Part shown: one piece after another, positions 49,117-63,883 of the stretch
Layout: every line of letters starts with the position of its first letter
How positions within the stretch are numbered: the first letter of the stretch is position 1
Origin: Dolomedes plantarius
Lineage: Eukaryota; Arthropoda; Arachnida; Araneae; Dolomedidae
Direction: 5' to 3'
DNA: 64,000 nucleotides
Assembly (NCBI GenBank): GCA_907164885.2
Contig: OU015492.1
Location: forward strand, 187,995,338 to 188,059,337
Translations under genes and position numbers: made by a program
Notes under the pieces: model-generated
Seen by the model: only the letters and a program-made list of their open reading frames with translations
Database searches by the model: none
What the model was told of the DNA's origin: nothing

Positions 49117-49198
<82 letters not shown>
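49117..49198. repeat. (AT)n microsatellite
   Basis: AT tract closing the SINE fragment. Confidence 0.94.
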
Positions 49199-49199
49199 C

Positions 49200-50090
49200 G
49201 CTGTAAATATCATTAAGTTTTAATCTATTAATTATTATGATCGTACATGTCTCTATGTTATCTTTCACAACCAAATAAATAATTCATAAATTTAGTAAAA
49301 ATAGCTGATTAATGGAAATATTTCGTAGAACTATGCTGTATCTGAAAACTTTCAATTTTGGATAATGCAAATAACATACAAAAATGAAATTCAGCTATTA
49401 ATTACAATGAAGGTAATGCAAGCGTATATGTTCAAAGAAAGGTAAGGTTTGAAAAATTTTATAATTTATCTGAATTTAAAAATGTACGAAGTAAAAAGAA
49501 GTAGGAGTGAATTGTTTTAGGATTTTTATTGGAGTATTTAATATAACGGCATATATTTAACAAATTGTTAAAATTTTGTGAAACTGGAGTCTTTCGAAAC
49601 ATCTAGATAAGTATATGAGTCATGCTAAATAAGAATTACGTATTGTAGTATCAGGCTCCTTTAGCTAAAGGCTAATACTGTGTTGTAGAAATAGTGATGA
49701 ACAATACAGGCCATGTAGGAGCGTTTTGTCTGTAGCAGCATGTACTGTGAACTCCTGACTCAGTGGTTTTGTTGATTTCTGAAATATTTTTTTCTCAGAT
49801 TAAAACTGGCTACACTGTTTTCCTAATGAAAACGATTTTTATTCCGTTTGTAAAATGAGACAGTGAGAGATGGAATAAGACACGTTCCTGTGTAATAGTT
49901 ATTTTTTATGAAGTGATTTGAGCCATTTTATTGTGTAAACTTCGACGAAGTTTTAGTTAATACCCAGATAGTATTGTTGTAAACTTAATTATTTACATTA
50001 CTGGTTACCCGTGACTAGTGTATGGAACACAGGTGCAAAACACATAAGTGCAAAAGGGAGAAAGAGGCTACCACCGACTCCTATGTGATT
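49200..50090. other. AT-rich, no gene seen
   Basis: Nothing supported. It ends in ATT, the target duplication of the next MITE. Confidence 0.5.
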
Positions 50091-50643
50091 GGGGGCGTCC
50101 ATTAATTACGTGAGGCTATTAGGGGGGGGGGGTAGTCGAGTTGAATCTCACCCAGTCTCACGAGGGGGAGAGGGCAAATATCACGTAATTTTTCTTCGGC
50201 AAGAAACAGTGTAAAATTGCGAGAAAACTGGGTTATATTAAGTAAAACATGTTTCTACGCTAAAATATGACTAAATCCTACACAATAGTTCCAGTAGTCA
50301 CTCTTGAGACCACACATGAGTCCCCGTGGACAGAATTAGAATGAATATTCTTTTACGAATTTTAGTAGTTCCTATTTAAGTATTTTATTGTTCGATTTTC
50401 TCACTGTGATTCTAGACTACGTTCTTAAAAATCTTAAATACTAGTCTTAACTAGTCTTAAATAAAAATAATTAAGCAAATTATGTTTTTTTTAAAATAAA
50501 TCCAACGCAATCAAGCACAGATTAACGTATTTACACTAAAAATACGCATTTTGAAAAATCTCACGTGAGATTGGGGGGGGGGGGGGGGGGGGAGGGGGTC
50601 GAAAAATCGCCAAAATCGCCTCACGCAATTAATGTACGCCCCC
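50091..50643. mobile_element. 553-bp MITE with GGGGGCGT ends and a G20 run
   Basis: GGGGGCGTCCATTAATTACG at the left is the diverged complement of the right end CAATTAATGTACGCCCCC, with GTGAGGC and GCCTCACG next inside. ATT flanks both sides (50088-50090, 50644-50646). A 3-bp duplication suits PIF/Harbinger-type elements, but the family is not certain. It has long G runs just inside each end (11 G near 50122; 20 G then AGGGGG near 50573-50598) and no ORF. Confidence 0.78.
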
Positions 50644-50646
50644 ATT

Positions 50647-52495
50647 CGTGGAAAGGGGAGATAGTTCCCTAAGTAGAGATTGCGGGACATCGTTGTACGT
50701 AGGACAGACAGGTTCGACCCCGACGATTGAAGGCCAAGGCAAGAGATTGAGGCACTTGAGATTTGGAAGAGCTAGAGGTAGCACGTTCAGCAAGTTAGGC
50801 AAGAGACGTTGCAACGGCCTTCTGTGAAGATTCTCAGCGAGACAGAAACACTTTCAGCGAATTGTCTAGAGTACCATACAGCTTTACGTGTGTGTAAATA
50901 TTGCAATTTATATTTTCATGTATATGGTGTGTCAAGTTAAATAAACGTTTTCCGTGTGACATCTGCATCTTCATTTGAAGGAAAGAACGGAAATGACCAC
51001 TCGACACCACGGTCACACTACACTTATATTTATATCACCCATCCATAATGGTAAGTTTTCATATAATACGTCATATTTGAGCTAACAAAATATATACCTA
51101 AGCCTTCTTTCGAATTCCAATTCCTTACTTATAATTTTTTTCTCCAGGCTTGAAAATATTTAAAAATTGTTCTATGTTCATTTCTAATATTGATATTCCA
51201 ATAAACTTGATTTTTTTTTACCATAAATATAATATTAAAAAAAACTAATAAATGCAGTAGTAAAGCAGATGAAGTTTCCGTAAAACTTGTATGCAGCTTG
51301 GTACCTTCGAATATTTTGAACTGCAAAAAAACGTTTTTAAATGAAAAAAATGGCTTTATAGTTGCTGAGAGTATTTGCGGTGAGAAGTTTCATTACAAAA
51401 TATGTTAAGAATCCCTTAAAATTTTCTGTAAAGTGCTTATCAGATAAAGTTAGTAACATGAAATTTTAAAATATTAAAGATATAAAATTCAAACAATTTT
51501 CACTATATTTTACACATATTTTTAATCATGATTATTTCAGCTTGTTGCTTATGGCATAACCAATGCACAACAAATGGGCAAATTTGCTAAAGTTTTAAAG
51601 ATACTGAGTACAAGAGGCAAATAAAATGTTGTTTATTTAAATGCAATACATCTCGTTATTGAGTCGGTAATTCAGTGTTAGAGAAATAAGTAAAATTAAA
51701 GTCAGGGAGGCAATTGTATTAAAGTATGGAGCAACATATTTAAAACAAACTGTCAGAAAAGAAGTCGGAAATAAACCTGACATGTAGCCAAAGCAACTGC
51801 TTTTTATGACATATATCCTTTTCACCTCTCTGAGAATTTTTGAATTCTATCGAATATATATGCTTTCAAAACTATTCTTATAACTATAAAATACAAACAA
51901 AAGGAAGAAGGTGAAAACTTTTCGACTCTACACAGATTAAAAAGAAGGAAAAAACAGGAATAGTCCAAAATCCGAGTTTAATAAAACAGGGAGATTTTAT
52001 GTCTTTCGACGTGTAATGCCCTGTTAAAAATCTTTTGCAAAATACGAATTTTTACAAGAACGAAAAGCATTTTTCTCCTTTTCAGAATAAACACCCTGTT
52101 TAAATGGAAGAGCTGAAATGTTTAGAAAATTTAGCTCTATTCTTTCCAAGGGTACAAAAGGATTTGTTAGACACTATTTCAAGGTTAAAACTTAGTTTTA
52201 AAGCATCTTAAGCTTTCGTGACTTGTGCCGAAATTTCATTAATTTCTGTAACCTGTATTCTCAATTTTTTCATTGTTTTACATGAAGTGTACCTAAATTT
52301 ACTAGATAAAAAAAATCACTTTCCCCCTAATATTTATAGTAATAATATTTGTCAGTTTGGATTACATTTGAAAAATATTTTAAGGCTTTTATAGATATCT
52401 TCCACCACTGGAATATATTGGACAAGAAATGTTGGGCTGGCAAACTTTTGTACCAGGAATAAATTGCTTTTGAGTTAAAAGAAATTTATGTATTA
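50647..52495. other. AT-rich; GC-richer start, no gene recognised
   Basis: 50647-50830 is GC-richer, and GTTAAATAAACGTTTTCCGTG near 50936-50956 could be an old polyA or LTR R-U5 signal. The minus-strand ORFs at 50629-50814 and 50834-51016 show no domain. Nothing is seen from 51020 to 52495. Confidence 0.4.
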
Positions 52496-52496
52496 A

Positions 52497-53380
52497 CTAG
52501 CTGAATACCCGTGCTTCGCTACGGAGTACATTCAAATTAAACACAATGGTCAATGTATGCAATTAATGCCAAAAAAACAATATTTATAATAAATACAACG
52601 ATAATTTATGCAATTAATACCCAAAAAAATATATCTATAAAAAATCGTAACAGATATTTTTATAGCAAAATAATATAGAAGAAATTATTCAAATTAAATA
52701 CAATGGTCAATGTATGCAATTAATGCCAAAAAATATATATATTTATAAAAAAATCGTAACGGATATTTTTATAGACAAAATAATGTAGAAGGAGTTATTC
52801 AAATTAAATACAACGGTTAATATATGCAATTAATTTTTATGTTTAATATCCATAAAACATACAAATTTGAATTAAATTCTTAAAAAACTTCCATCTCAAT
52901 TAGTCTAGTGGTTAAATTTTATCTTTTAACTTATTTTAATATTCTTTTGTCAATTTATTTCGTTATTATGCCCGTGACTCAAAATTAAATTAAAGTATAA
53001 CAAAATGAAAAGAAACCACGTGATCAGCATTTAATAAATTAAATTCTGAAAATTTATCTTTAAAAATTTACTAAAAATCAGAAAATGGAGGTAAAGAGTC
53101 AAAAAAGGTTTCATTTTAAAGGAAATTTTATTATATTTCTCGTGATATAAATTTTATAAGTCTCAAATTTTTATTTTGAATGCAAACTTTAAAAAATGTT
53201 ACAAAAACAGCTTAAAATTTAATTTAAAAATTAAAGAAGAATTTTTCAAAAATCTTTCTTAGTGCACCCCTACACTATAAGACGAATCGCCATGCAAAAT
53301 TTCAGCCCTTTAGGTCCAGTGGTTTGGTTTGTGCGTTATATGTCAGTAAGTCAGTTACGGAACTGTTTTATATATAGAGA
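52497..53380 (-). mobile_element. Non-autonomous Helitron, family 1, full length
   Basis: A reverse-oriented copy. The minus strand ends with the CCGTAGCGAAGCACGG hairpin, GTATTCAG and CTAG (52497-52500) followed by T, and starts TCTATATATAAAACAGTTCC near 53360-53378. The body matches 7458 and 38949, with three variant copies of GGTCAATGTATGCAATTAATG near the hairpin end (about 52548-52735). It encodes nothing; the ORF pair at 53262-53557 is incidental. Confidence 0.87.
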
Positions 53381-54329
53381 TTTAAAATATAATATCCCCT
53401 TATCTGGTGCCTTATTCATAAGCAATCTTTCTTTGAAAGTTAGAGATAAACGGACAGAAAATAAAGTGTGAATTAGTGCAATATGAGTGAATTTGTAGCC
53501 GGTACCGAGGTATTCTGGATAAAAAACACGTAAAATTCGTGATTTAGAATATGTCATGTCTGGGATATATACGAGTAGTGCTTTTCATTTTCATTTGTAA
53601 GTTTTGAGACTGAATTTGACATTTTCAGTATAAAGGTTTGTTACGAACAAGTTTATAAAAATACAAATATAAAACGACTACAAATAAATTCAGGCATATA
53701 AATTCTATTCAAGAATGAAAAGACTTTCGTGAAGCTTTTAGTTATTTACAGCAATAAATAATTTGAGCTAAGATTCCATTAATGTCGACTGAAAGGAAGA
53801 TAAATTATTTGACTGGGAAATGGAAAATTCATTTTCAGGCAGTTAAAAGGAGTGTGCACACATATACTGAAGATGAGAGGAATTCTCTTATTTAAAAATA
53901 TAGATGAAAGTTAATATAAAAAATATATAACTGGAACAGTATGGACCTACTTCAAGTATGCTTCATACTAGACAGATGACAATTGCATAAAATTTTCAAA
54001 ATTAGTACAAGAACTAATTCCAATGAAAATTAAAAATAAACCATAAAAACTGTTGTCGGACAGTTTCATTAAAATCCACAGTTGAGCTATTTAATATATC
54101 AGAAGTTTCTTAGAAGTAAAAGATTGCTGGATTTAGAAAAAAGTATTTGTCTCTTCACCTGCAGAATAGTTCATTTATAGAAACATCAAAACAGGGAAAT
54201 GCGAGACAAGAAAAATGCAAAATTTCAAAAATAGCAATAGTTAATATTTAAAGATCAATATATATGCATGATAATAATTTTTTGTGTGCATATCAAATAT
54301 GGTTTGGTTAGGAGCACTACGGTCAAAGT
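53381..54329. other. AT-rich, no gene seen
   Basis: Nothing is supported in about 0.95 kb. Confidence 0.5.
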
Positions 54330-54480
54330 TTTGCTACACGAGGGCTAATTTAACCGGGACCTACACTTTAAAGCCGATTCCGAATGTCTGCAAACATCCA
54401 TACCAACAGTGAGACTCGAACCCACAGGATCTGAACCGAATGCCAGCACCCTAGCGATTCGGCCATAACCTGGTCCATGT
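54330..54480 (-). repeat. tRNA-Leu-like SINE
   Basis: On the minus strand TATGGCCGAATCGCTAGGGTGC (A-box region) and TGTGGGTTCGAGTCTC (B box) are spaced as in a class II (Leu-like) tRNA. A short body follows with GACATTCGGAATCGGC. It is not a functional tRNA gene: I could not form the acceptor stem, and the sequence runs on past it. Confidence 0.65.
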
Positions 54481-54536
54481 CCAATATGGCAAATTTCTTT
54501 GTTTCAGTAATAAGCATTAAGATTTTGACAAACGAT

Positions 54537-54794
<258 letters not shown>

Positions 54795-54796
54795 AC

Positions 54797-55988
54797 TGAA
54801 GAGCCCAAAAACCTGGTACAGGCGAGCGTATGCAAATAGCGGAGATATGCAACCGATCAGCGTAAAGCGATACGGTCGGCATTGCATATATAAGACAACA
54901 GTCAGACAATCTGGCGAAGTTGTTAGATTTGTTCCATCAGTTACAATGTCAGGTTATCACGATTTATATGACTTTGAACGTGGCTCTATAGGAAGCGCAT
55001 GAGAGATGAGACATAGAATCTGCAAGGTAGCGATGCAATTTGGATTTTCGTAGGCGCCCATTTTACGAGTGTTCTGAGAATATCAGACATCCGGTAAAAC
55101 ATCAAATCTCAAACAGCGGTGTGACCGGAAAAAAGACCTTGAATGAACGGGGCCATCGACGACTGGCGAGAAGCCTTAAACGAGGTAGACGTGCAACACT
55201 TCCTCGAATTGCTTCGGATTTCAATGCTGGGACATCAACAAGTGTCAGCGTGTGAGCTGTTCAACATACCGTCATTGATATGGGCTTTCGGAGCTTCATG
55301 CCCATTCGTGTACCGTTGTTGATTGTACGGCACAGAGCTTTACAGCTTGCAGGGCCCGCCAACACCTCCATTGGACTGCTGATTACTGGAAGCACGTTGC
55401 CTGGCCTGACGACTCTCGTTTCCAATTGTATCGGTCTGATGGATGTGTACGGGTATGGAGACAACCTAATGAATCCATGGACCATACATATCAACAGGGG
55501 ACTGTTCAAGCTATGGAGTCTCTGTGGTGGTATGGGGCCTGTGCAGTTAGTGTGATATGAGATCTCTGATACATCTAGAGACGACTATGTGACGGATACA
55601 TAAGCACCCTCTGTCCGATCATGCACACCTATTCATGTCTATTGTGCATTCCGACGGACTTGGAGAATTCCAGCAGGACAATGCGACACTCCCCTCACGT
55701 TGAGGTTGCTACTGAGTGGCTCCAGGATCACTCTTCAGATTTTAGACACTTACATTGGCCCCCTAAATTCCCAAACGTGGACTTTATTAAGCATATCTGA
55801 GATGCCTTGCAACGTGCTGTTCAGAATATATCTCCAACCCCACGCACTTTTATGGACTTCTGGACTGCCCTGCAGAATTTTTGGTGTGAATTGCCTCTAG
55901 GATACCTTCAGACATTAGGCGATCCCATTTCACTTCGTGTTTCAGCACCTCTGGGTGCTCGTGGGGACACGATATTAGGCAGGTGCAC

Positions 55989-55992
<4 letters not shown>
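54797..55992 (+). mobile_element. Tc1 element, second family, decayed
   Basis: The left end (CTGAAGAGCCCAAAAACCTGG) lies directly in (AT)n and precedes a transposase pseudogene. A TATATAAGACAAC promoter-like word stands near 54888. The right terminal repeat is not recognisable; the sequence enters (AT)n at 55993 just after the gene. Confidence 0.72.
54946..55978 (+). pseudogene. Tc1 transposase (Tcb2-like), multiply broken
   Basis: ATG 54946 opens [18 protein letters not shown] and then a stop. Further pieces follow in order in different frames: KKTLNERGHRRLARSLKRGRR (HTH), LPRIASDFNAGTSTSVSV, VIDMGFRSFMPIRVPLL, SDGLGEFQQDNATP with the second Asp (about 55655-55690), a WPPKFPNVDF-type stretch, and the C-terminus ending near TAG 55976-55978. 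The first Asp (DDSRFQLY) is readable near 55405. At least six stops or frame changes are needed to follow it, making it the oldest of the three Tc1 genes here. Confidence 0.82.

Positions 55993-56077
<85 letters not shown>
55993..56077. repeat. (AT)n microsatellite
   Basis: AT tract on the right side of the Tc1 element. Confidence 0.95.
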
Positions 56078-56082
<5 letters not shown>

Positions 56083-57203
56083 ACTGTTGAATAGCAAATA
56101 TCCCAATCTACTGAATTTCAAAATACTGTAGCTAAGAAATCTTATGTAACATAGAAAAGTATAAATCACTTAGGCAATATTTAAAAATATTCGTCTGCAG
56201 CAGTTTTGGTGCATGAACAGTGTGCAAATTGTAGCTTTTTTTTCTAGCTTGGGATATTTTATCATTTACTAGAAATTTGTCCCGAGCGAATGCCTTATCA
56301 TTCAGAAATATTCCACCGTTTAATGATAATGTCGAAAATGTTTGTAAATACATATTATCTATCTAAATTTCTTTTTTAATTCTTTATTTGATTTATCGTC
56401 AAGTTTTTTTTAAATACAGTTTCAACTTCTTTCTGTATATCTGCTTGCTTTCATATACGCGTACAAATGTGTTTGCATGCACATATATAAATACTTATCT
56501 ACAGAGAATTTCCCTCGAAATGTAATTACAGCAAGCGCCACTAAAAAAAAAGCCAAATGTAATCAGATATATTGAATACATATATATGTAAATATTTATA
56601 AAGTTTGAGTGTTACAAGTGTAATATTTAAACAATATAAGCATTTTCAATTAAATTTATGATTTGAATTAAATTGACGATGTAGCTTTGTGCCTAAAATA
56701 TTAACATCCAGGCATTAGTCTTGAGAATCAAACCTGTCTGCTGAAATCTATCTGAATACTGTTAAATACGATGGATAACTGTTGAAAAAGTTTCAGTTTA
56801 GGTGGCGCTACTGTGTTTAAATAATGTTAGAGGACGTTTGGTGGCACTGCTTGAGTGAGATAATATCATACCCTCTCAACCTAAAATATATTTGATTTAG
56901 ATTTTGTTATGGAATAAGTATTCCTATGGGCGAACAAGTTCTATACTCGTATTATTGATTGGGTGTTTAAACCCTAAATTTCTCTATATGTTTTTTGATG
57001 TTGTTTTTGTGTGTCATTAAAGATTTTTGTCAAGTTCAGCCATGCATCAGATTTCTTCTGACTAGTATTTTATTTTGATTTACCAACTGAGCACTTTCCA
57101 TTTTGCAAAATAACTATGTGGTCTTTTGATTTGTAGATTACCACCTTTGTACTCCTCTAATTACAGTCTTACATTTTTACATTTTTAAAGATGTAATAAA
57201 AAA
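56078..57203. other. AT-rich, no gene seen
   Basis: The minus-strand ORF 56132-56353 has no domain. Nothing else is supported. Confidence 0.5.
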
Positions 57204-57810
57204 CTAGTTGATACCAGTCAAAACATGACGGCTAGATAGTAAATAAATGTATTAATACACAAATTATACTCAACACATCATTGCCAAATGTTGAAAATCA
57301 TAATAATGCGCTGAAACAAATTAATGTGTTTAAGCGGCCTCGTGCTTAGTGAGTATCTAAAGTCAGATTTAAAAATGTCACTGAGCATGCGCAGAAAGCA
57401 ATTTTTTTTATTATTGTAAATTATCGCTAATCAAACAGCGCGAAATAAACAATTTCCGTCAGGTTTAATCTTATATTTCACAAACATAATAATTTTAAAA
57501 ATAAAAATGGCAGAGAGATATCTAGAGAGACTCCTCAGAATAAACGTGTTAATCAATAAAACCTGTCACTGAGCATACGCAGAAACAGTGAATATCTAAA
57601 GACAGATTGAAACATGCCACTAAGCATGCGCAGAAATCAATTTTTAATAGAAAATTAGTGATAATTAGTAGAAATTGCGGTTACAGAAACCAAATTTGAC
57701 AAATTTACAGATTACAATCTTTCGTTTAAGACTAAAATAAAGTAAAATGATACAGTAATTTTCTCTCACGGACTGCCCAAAAAGTCGTCTTAGCAACTTA
57801 AATATATAGA
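57204..57810 (-). mobile_element. Non-autonomous Helitron, family 2, full length
   Basis: On the minus strand it starts TCTATATATTTAAGTTGCTAA (57810 inward) and ends with CCGTCATGTTTTGAC(T)GG, GTATCAA and CTAG (57204-57207) followed by T. It matches the partial copy at 35626. GAGCATGCGCAGAAA-type words recur three times within it (near 57384, 57574, 57622). It has no coding sequence. Confidence 0.83.
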
Positions 57811-59262
57811 TGGTAAAATAATTTCTACGGTTCATGATAACATAATAAAATTTCGTTAGTTTGCAATTCGAGGGCAAAGCAACCGGAGACAAAGTAGTTT
57901 ATTTTTTTGCCGGGTTGTATCTTCAGTATGTATAAGATTTTATGACCTAAACGTTATACACGAGGGAAAAAGTTTAGCGGAGACTGGACGTTCATTAACC
58001 ATTCCCCTGTTATGTCTAATGGTCTCGTTATCTACCATTATTTTATCCTGTGTATCTTATACTAGTTACTTTTGACCAGATGATTAAAACTCCGAGAGTA
58101 GATATAAGATTGCGTTGTGTTCGACAAATAGTAACACTGACTCGCATTACGAAAATGTTTGTTTCTCTGACAAATAACTAAACGCTTTCATGAAAAAAAC
58201 AATCTTATACGCTTTAGCAATATTAATCAATTTAAAACTTATATAGAATTAATTTTATTAATATTATAAGATATTTTATTTAAATAAAGATTCTTCTATA
58301 TAAATAAATTTATGCATTCTCTAGTTTAAACACTCTGGTTTATAATTAAAAAAAATATATATTCTTTTTAATTCTTTGAGGTCATTTCCCGAGTCAAATA
58401 GAATAGTTACCCCTTTTTGTCCTTAGGTCAAATTTTATACTAATGGTTTTATCTCATGAAAAAACAAAGAACAAACAATTTGAAAACATCCTAATTCTCT
58501 AGAAAAATAGTTCCACTGACAAAAAGTATAAATTCAAAGGAACGGCTTTACTTAATTACTGAAAATCAATAGGAAATTAGCTGGTCTTTTAAAGCTCGTT
58601 ATTAAGTTTTTTTATATCATTGCTTTCGATAATGATAAAGACACAGACATACTAAAATATTCTTACTTTTATCAAGTACGAAAAAAAAAATTAGGTTGTA
58701 ACGAAACTTAAATTGATGAATCAGATATTTAATAAAGGAAAATTAATAATATATGTTTTCCACTTCTCATAATTTGTGTAAATTAAGGATAATTATTAAT
58801 TCTATTTACATCTTCTTATCTTACGAAGTCATTTTGTTAAGTCCGTGCAAAATGTTATTTTTTAAAGCGTTTTTTTCATATTTTTGTCTACATAATCTCC
58901 TTAAAGATCAATAATTTCATTCAACGATTTTCGAGTTTTTTTTATCCCCTCCGTAAAATAAGATTTATCCAAATCTGCAAAATAAAAGTCTTTTTTTTAA
59001 TAATGACTTTGGAATTTGATTCAAATTTCTGTCTTGCGAGATTTTTTTCACACATCATATATCATCTCCTATTTCGCAGATGAATGAACCAGACCATTAT
59101 GATGGAAAAAACGCCCTTTTTTTCCCTCTAAATATGATTATTTTTTTTCTTAATTTCACTATTTTTAACGATACAATACATAATACTCTCCGATGAGCGT
59201 TTTTGACTTAACGAAGTAGTTAATAAATATTATACCATGGGCGTTAAAATAAAAAAAAAATA
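57811..59262. other. AT-rich, no gene seen
   Basis: No supported feature in about 1.45 kb. Confidence 0.5.
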
Positions 59263-59264
59263 GG

Positions 59265-59580
59265 CCAAAACATTTCCTGTTGATGGAACCGTTTGAACTT
59301 TCTTTGGTGAAGATTCATCTGCTTCAGCAGATTGTTTTGACTGTCCTTTCGTTGCTGGCTGGTAGTGATGCATTTATGTTTCATCAACTGTTACGAAACG
59401 ACGACAAATTTCACCTGCATTTCTTTGAAACGGATCCAAATGTTCTTCCAGGTGTTCACTCATTCTCGGTTTTGATCGATTGCTTGCAAACGCGTCACCC
59501 ACGATTTAGGCGTTTTAGGCTTTCTCATGCAGAAATATCAATGCAAAATATTATGTGTGCGTTGTAATGAGATTCTAACA
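59265..59580 (-). pseudogene. Mariner transposase, central fragment
   Basis: The minus strand reads NAGEICRRFVTVDET with the first catalytic Asp, then a TAA in place of the usual Trp, MHHYQPATKGQSKQ, and SSPKKVQTVPSTGN. These are the mariner core steps TVDET-W-HHY and SPKK-KTVPSAGKV. Upstream words KSWVTRLQAIDQNRE also fit after a frame change. No second or third Asp and no terminal repeats are seen. A plus-strand ORF (59280-59567) overlies it and is spurious. Confidence 0.82.
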
Positions 59581-60264
59581 CTCTAAGAAATCTCACTCCC
59601 TTTTAATTGTCTGTCCTTCGTCATTGTTGTCCTTATTTAAGTATCTAAAGCTCCATCCCGTTATTTGCACTTACTAAACTCTTTCTTCCAACTTCTTAAC
59701 TGTATATAATCCGGATTACCTTGAAATCAGTGATTGTATGGCGTGATACTTAATCCAAATCATGGACAAACCAACTGAATGTAATTGGTAACATCATATA
59801 TTTACAGATGTAATGTAAATGTAAGATGATACTTTTGGAAATTTTAGAATGCAGGTATGTAGCGGTATATATATGTAACAATGATGTATTACGATGCGAG
59901 ATAAAATGTGCCATTTATTTGAATATCCATTATGATGTCTGTCGTATTGATTTGTAAGTTATAATTGATTTTAACTTCGTGTTCGTTGTGAATATTTTTG
60001 TTATTTACCTACAGTATTATACTTTCCAGAAACTTCAACATGCTTTAATTAGTTCTACTGAATTTAAGGTATGTTAACCAGGAACTTTTTAGAAATTCTT
60101 GATGACAATCACTGTATCATGGATTTTTTCGATAATTTCTGGCTTACCGAATTCCGCAGGGAGACTGGAGTGTACTGCATCACTTTCCTCTTTCGGTCGC
60201 AACGGAAATCAACAAAGACTTTTAAATCAATCTAAGCAAAGGAAGGCGCACCACAATATTTATC
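59581..60264. other. Intergenic, no feature
   Basis: Nothing is supported. The ORF at 60099-60299 has no domain. Confidence 0.45.
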
Positions 60265-60621
60265 ATGCCTGGAAATTTGGTTTACCTCTTAGAATATAAT
60301 GTTTTATTACACGCGGAACCCGTTTCTTTCCACTGTGTGAACAGAATCAGTAACCGACTATCTGCAATGGCTGTTAATCCCAGATTATGTGTCGATTCTA
60401 TCTATGATATGACGTGTGTGCTTTTACAGCATCCTATATGTGAGAGTGCCAACAATTTCAAAATATGGTGGTGCCATCTCTCGGACTTTCTATGGCCTTA
60501 CAAAACGACACTCATTTACCGAATTATAAAAGAGTGCTTAACCCTCACTCGGTACATTGGGGGTTGGATCCGACCCAAGGGTGTGTCTTCCCCCTCCTGT
60601 CCTTGCAAGAGATCGAGTTGA
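60265..60621 (+). other. Unrecognised 118-codon ORF
   Basis: This is one of the longest non-repetitive frames left unexplained. It runs from ATG 60265 to a stop at about 60619-60621, with eight cysteines, no signal peptide I would trust, no membrane segment and no known motif. Composition is less AT-rich than its flanks. It has no polyA signal or convincing splice sites nearby. It may be a chance ORF in an old transposon body. Confidence 0.25.
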
Positions 60622-61799
60622 CAAGGAACCCTACCAAATACACGTACAAGACCACCCTACTAATATAGAAATAAGTAAATACGAGTTTCTTTGTTGAAAA
60701 GAATTATTAATGAACACTAGTCCTTCTTTTATTTTTAATTTTAATTTAGATTTTTTAAATTTTTATTCCGAATTTAGGGCCAAAAATGTCAGTATATATA
60801 CAAAATTCTATGTAAATGCCTAAGATATTTTCTTTGTTTAACAAAATTTCAATTCGTTGGTTATTTTTCTACAAAAAGCGTTTTATTTCGTGTAAAATAT
60901 TATTAATAAATGTTATTGTACAACAAAAATGCTTATTGTGTACTTATTTCTACCAAAAACCTCATCAAAAATGAGATTGTGTCGGATCTCACACGACCGT
61001 ATCATCTATTTCGTCTCAAACCACTGTACGATTTGAGGGTCATAATTGTTCAATTTATGCTCATTCAAATGAGGTTTTGATTCTTTTTGGTGTTTAATTT
61101 TGTATCACGTGTTTTGGTGTTTAATTTAATTCGAATTAAATAATTGAATAGAAGCAACTATGTATGTGGTGACCATGTTATCATTACATCCTTATTTCCT
61201 CCTCACCTCTCTTACATCTCCATTCTTTGAAGATGGCAGCACTCTCGTGTACACAATAGTATCAAAGGCAATAGTATTTATTATTTATAATATTGCCCAA
61301 GACTGATTCTGATGAATGGCAAGAATATTCAAATAACGATAAGATTTTTTGGTTGACGTTCAACAAATTCTGGTTCGAGCATTTGTTTTGCGAGTCATTT
61401 TCATATTTGATTGTTTGTCCTTTATAAACCTCACTGCCCGATGTACCACTCTAAAGAATTTACTGTCGAAAGTGTTACGGTCGAATCTAAAGAAGTGCAA
61501 AAACAAGTAAAGATTCCTCACTTAACTGTTTCACTCTGAGATAAGTGAAATTTCAACGCCAGGAATTTTCAATCGTCCAACACTGTGGTAAAGTACTTTT
61601 GGATGAAGATGTTACGTAAAAGTTACTGCAAGATTTCAATTACTCAGTGGACAATTTTCTTTCAGGGATGAACGTGCAAAACTCTTCACTCGTGCGTCTA
61701 CTGCCTGATAATTAAATCTGGGACATATTTCTCTTCGGTCGTTTAGCTGTACATACACGTCTAGTTTATTTATAAAATCTGGTTTGCATTATTAGTATT
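60622..61799. other. AT-rich, no gene seen
   Basis: No supported feature in about 1.2 kb. Confidence 0.5.
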
Positions 61800-61966
61800 G
61801 GCCTATTCACATAGAATCCGTAAGCTTTTTCGTTACTCGTATTGAAATATATTTGAACAATTACAAACCTCCAAATGATTAGTCACGAAATTGTTAAGGC
61901 CTGTGATTGGTTTAAAGTATGTCAATACAAGTAACGCTGACTCTGACGGGTTCTATGTGAACAGGG
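61800..61966. mobile_element. 167-bp MITE, uninterrupted copy
   Basis: The left end CCTATTCACATAGAATCCGT is the complement, with few changes, of the right end ACGGGTTCTATGTGAACAGG. The interior matches the split copy at 13828-14883. At 61911-61918 it reads GTTTAAAG, the intact counterpart of the duplicated GTTTAAAA around the hAT insertion. Confidence 0.85.
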
Positions 61967-62009
61967 TTTGTGGCATTATCCGTTTAACTCGAGATAGTTT
62001 CTATATATA

Positions 62010-63851
<1,842 letters not shown>

Positions 63852-63880
<29 letters not shown>
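63852..63880. repeat. (AT)n microsatellite
   Basis: Short AT tract right of the Tc1 element. Confidence 0.9.

Positions 63881-63883
<3 letters not shown>

Noticed and set aside
54330..54480. Functional tRNA-Leu gene
   Set aside because: The A and B boxes are present, but I could not form an acceptor stem and the similarity continues into a SINE-like body.
55280..55555. 91-codon ORF as an independent gene
   Set aside because: It is one frame segment of the broken Tc1 transposase at 54946-55978.
59280..59567. 95-codon plus-strand ORF
   Set aside because: It is the antisense of a mariner transposase fragment with a readable TVDET motif.
60265..60621. 118-codon ORF as a host gene
   Set aside because: No recognisable domain and no splice or polyA signals; kept only as an unclassified feature.
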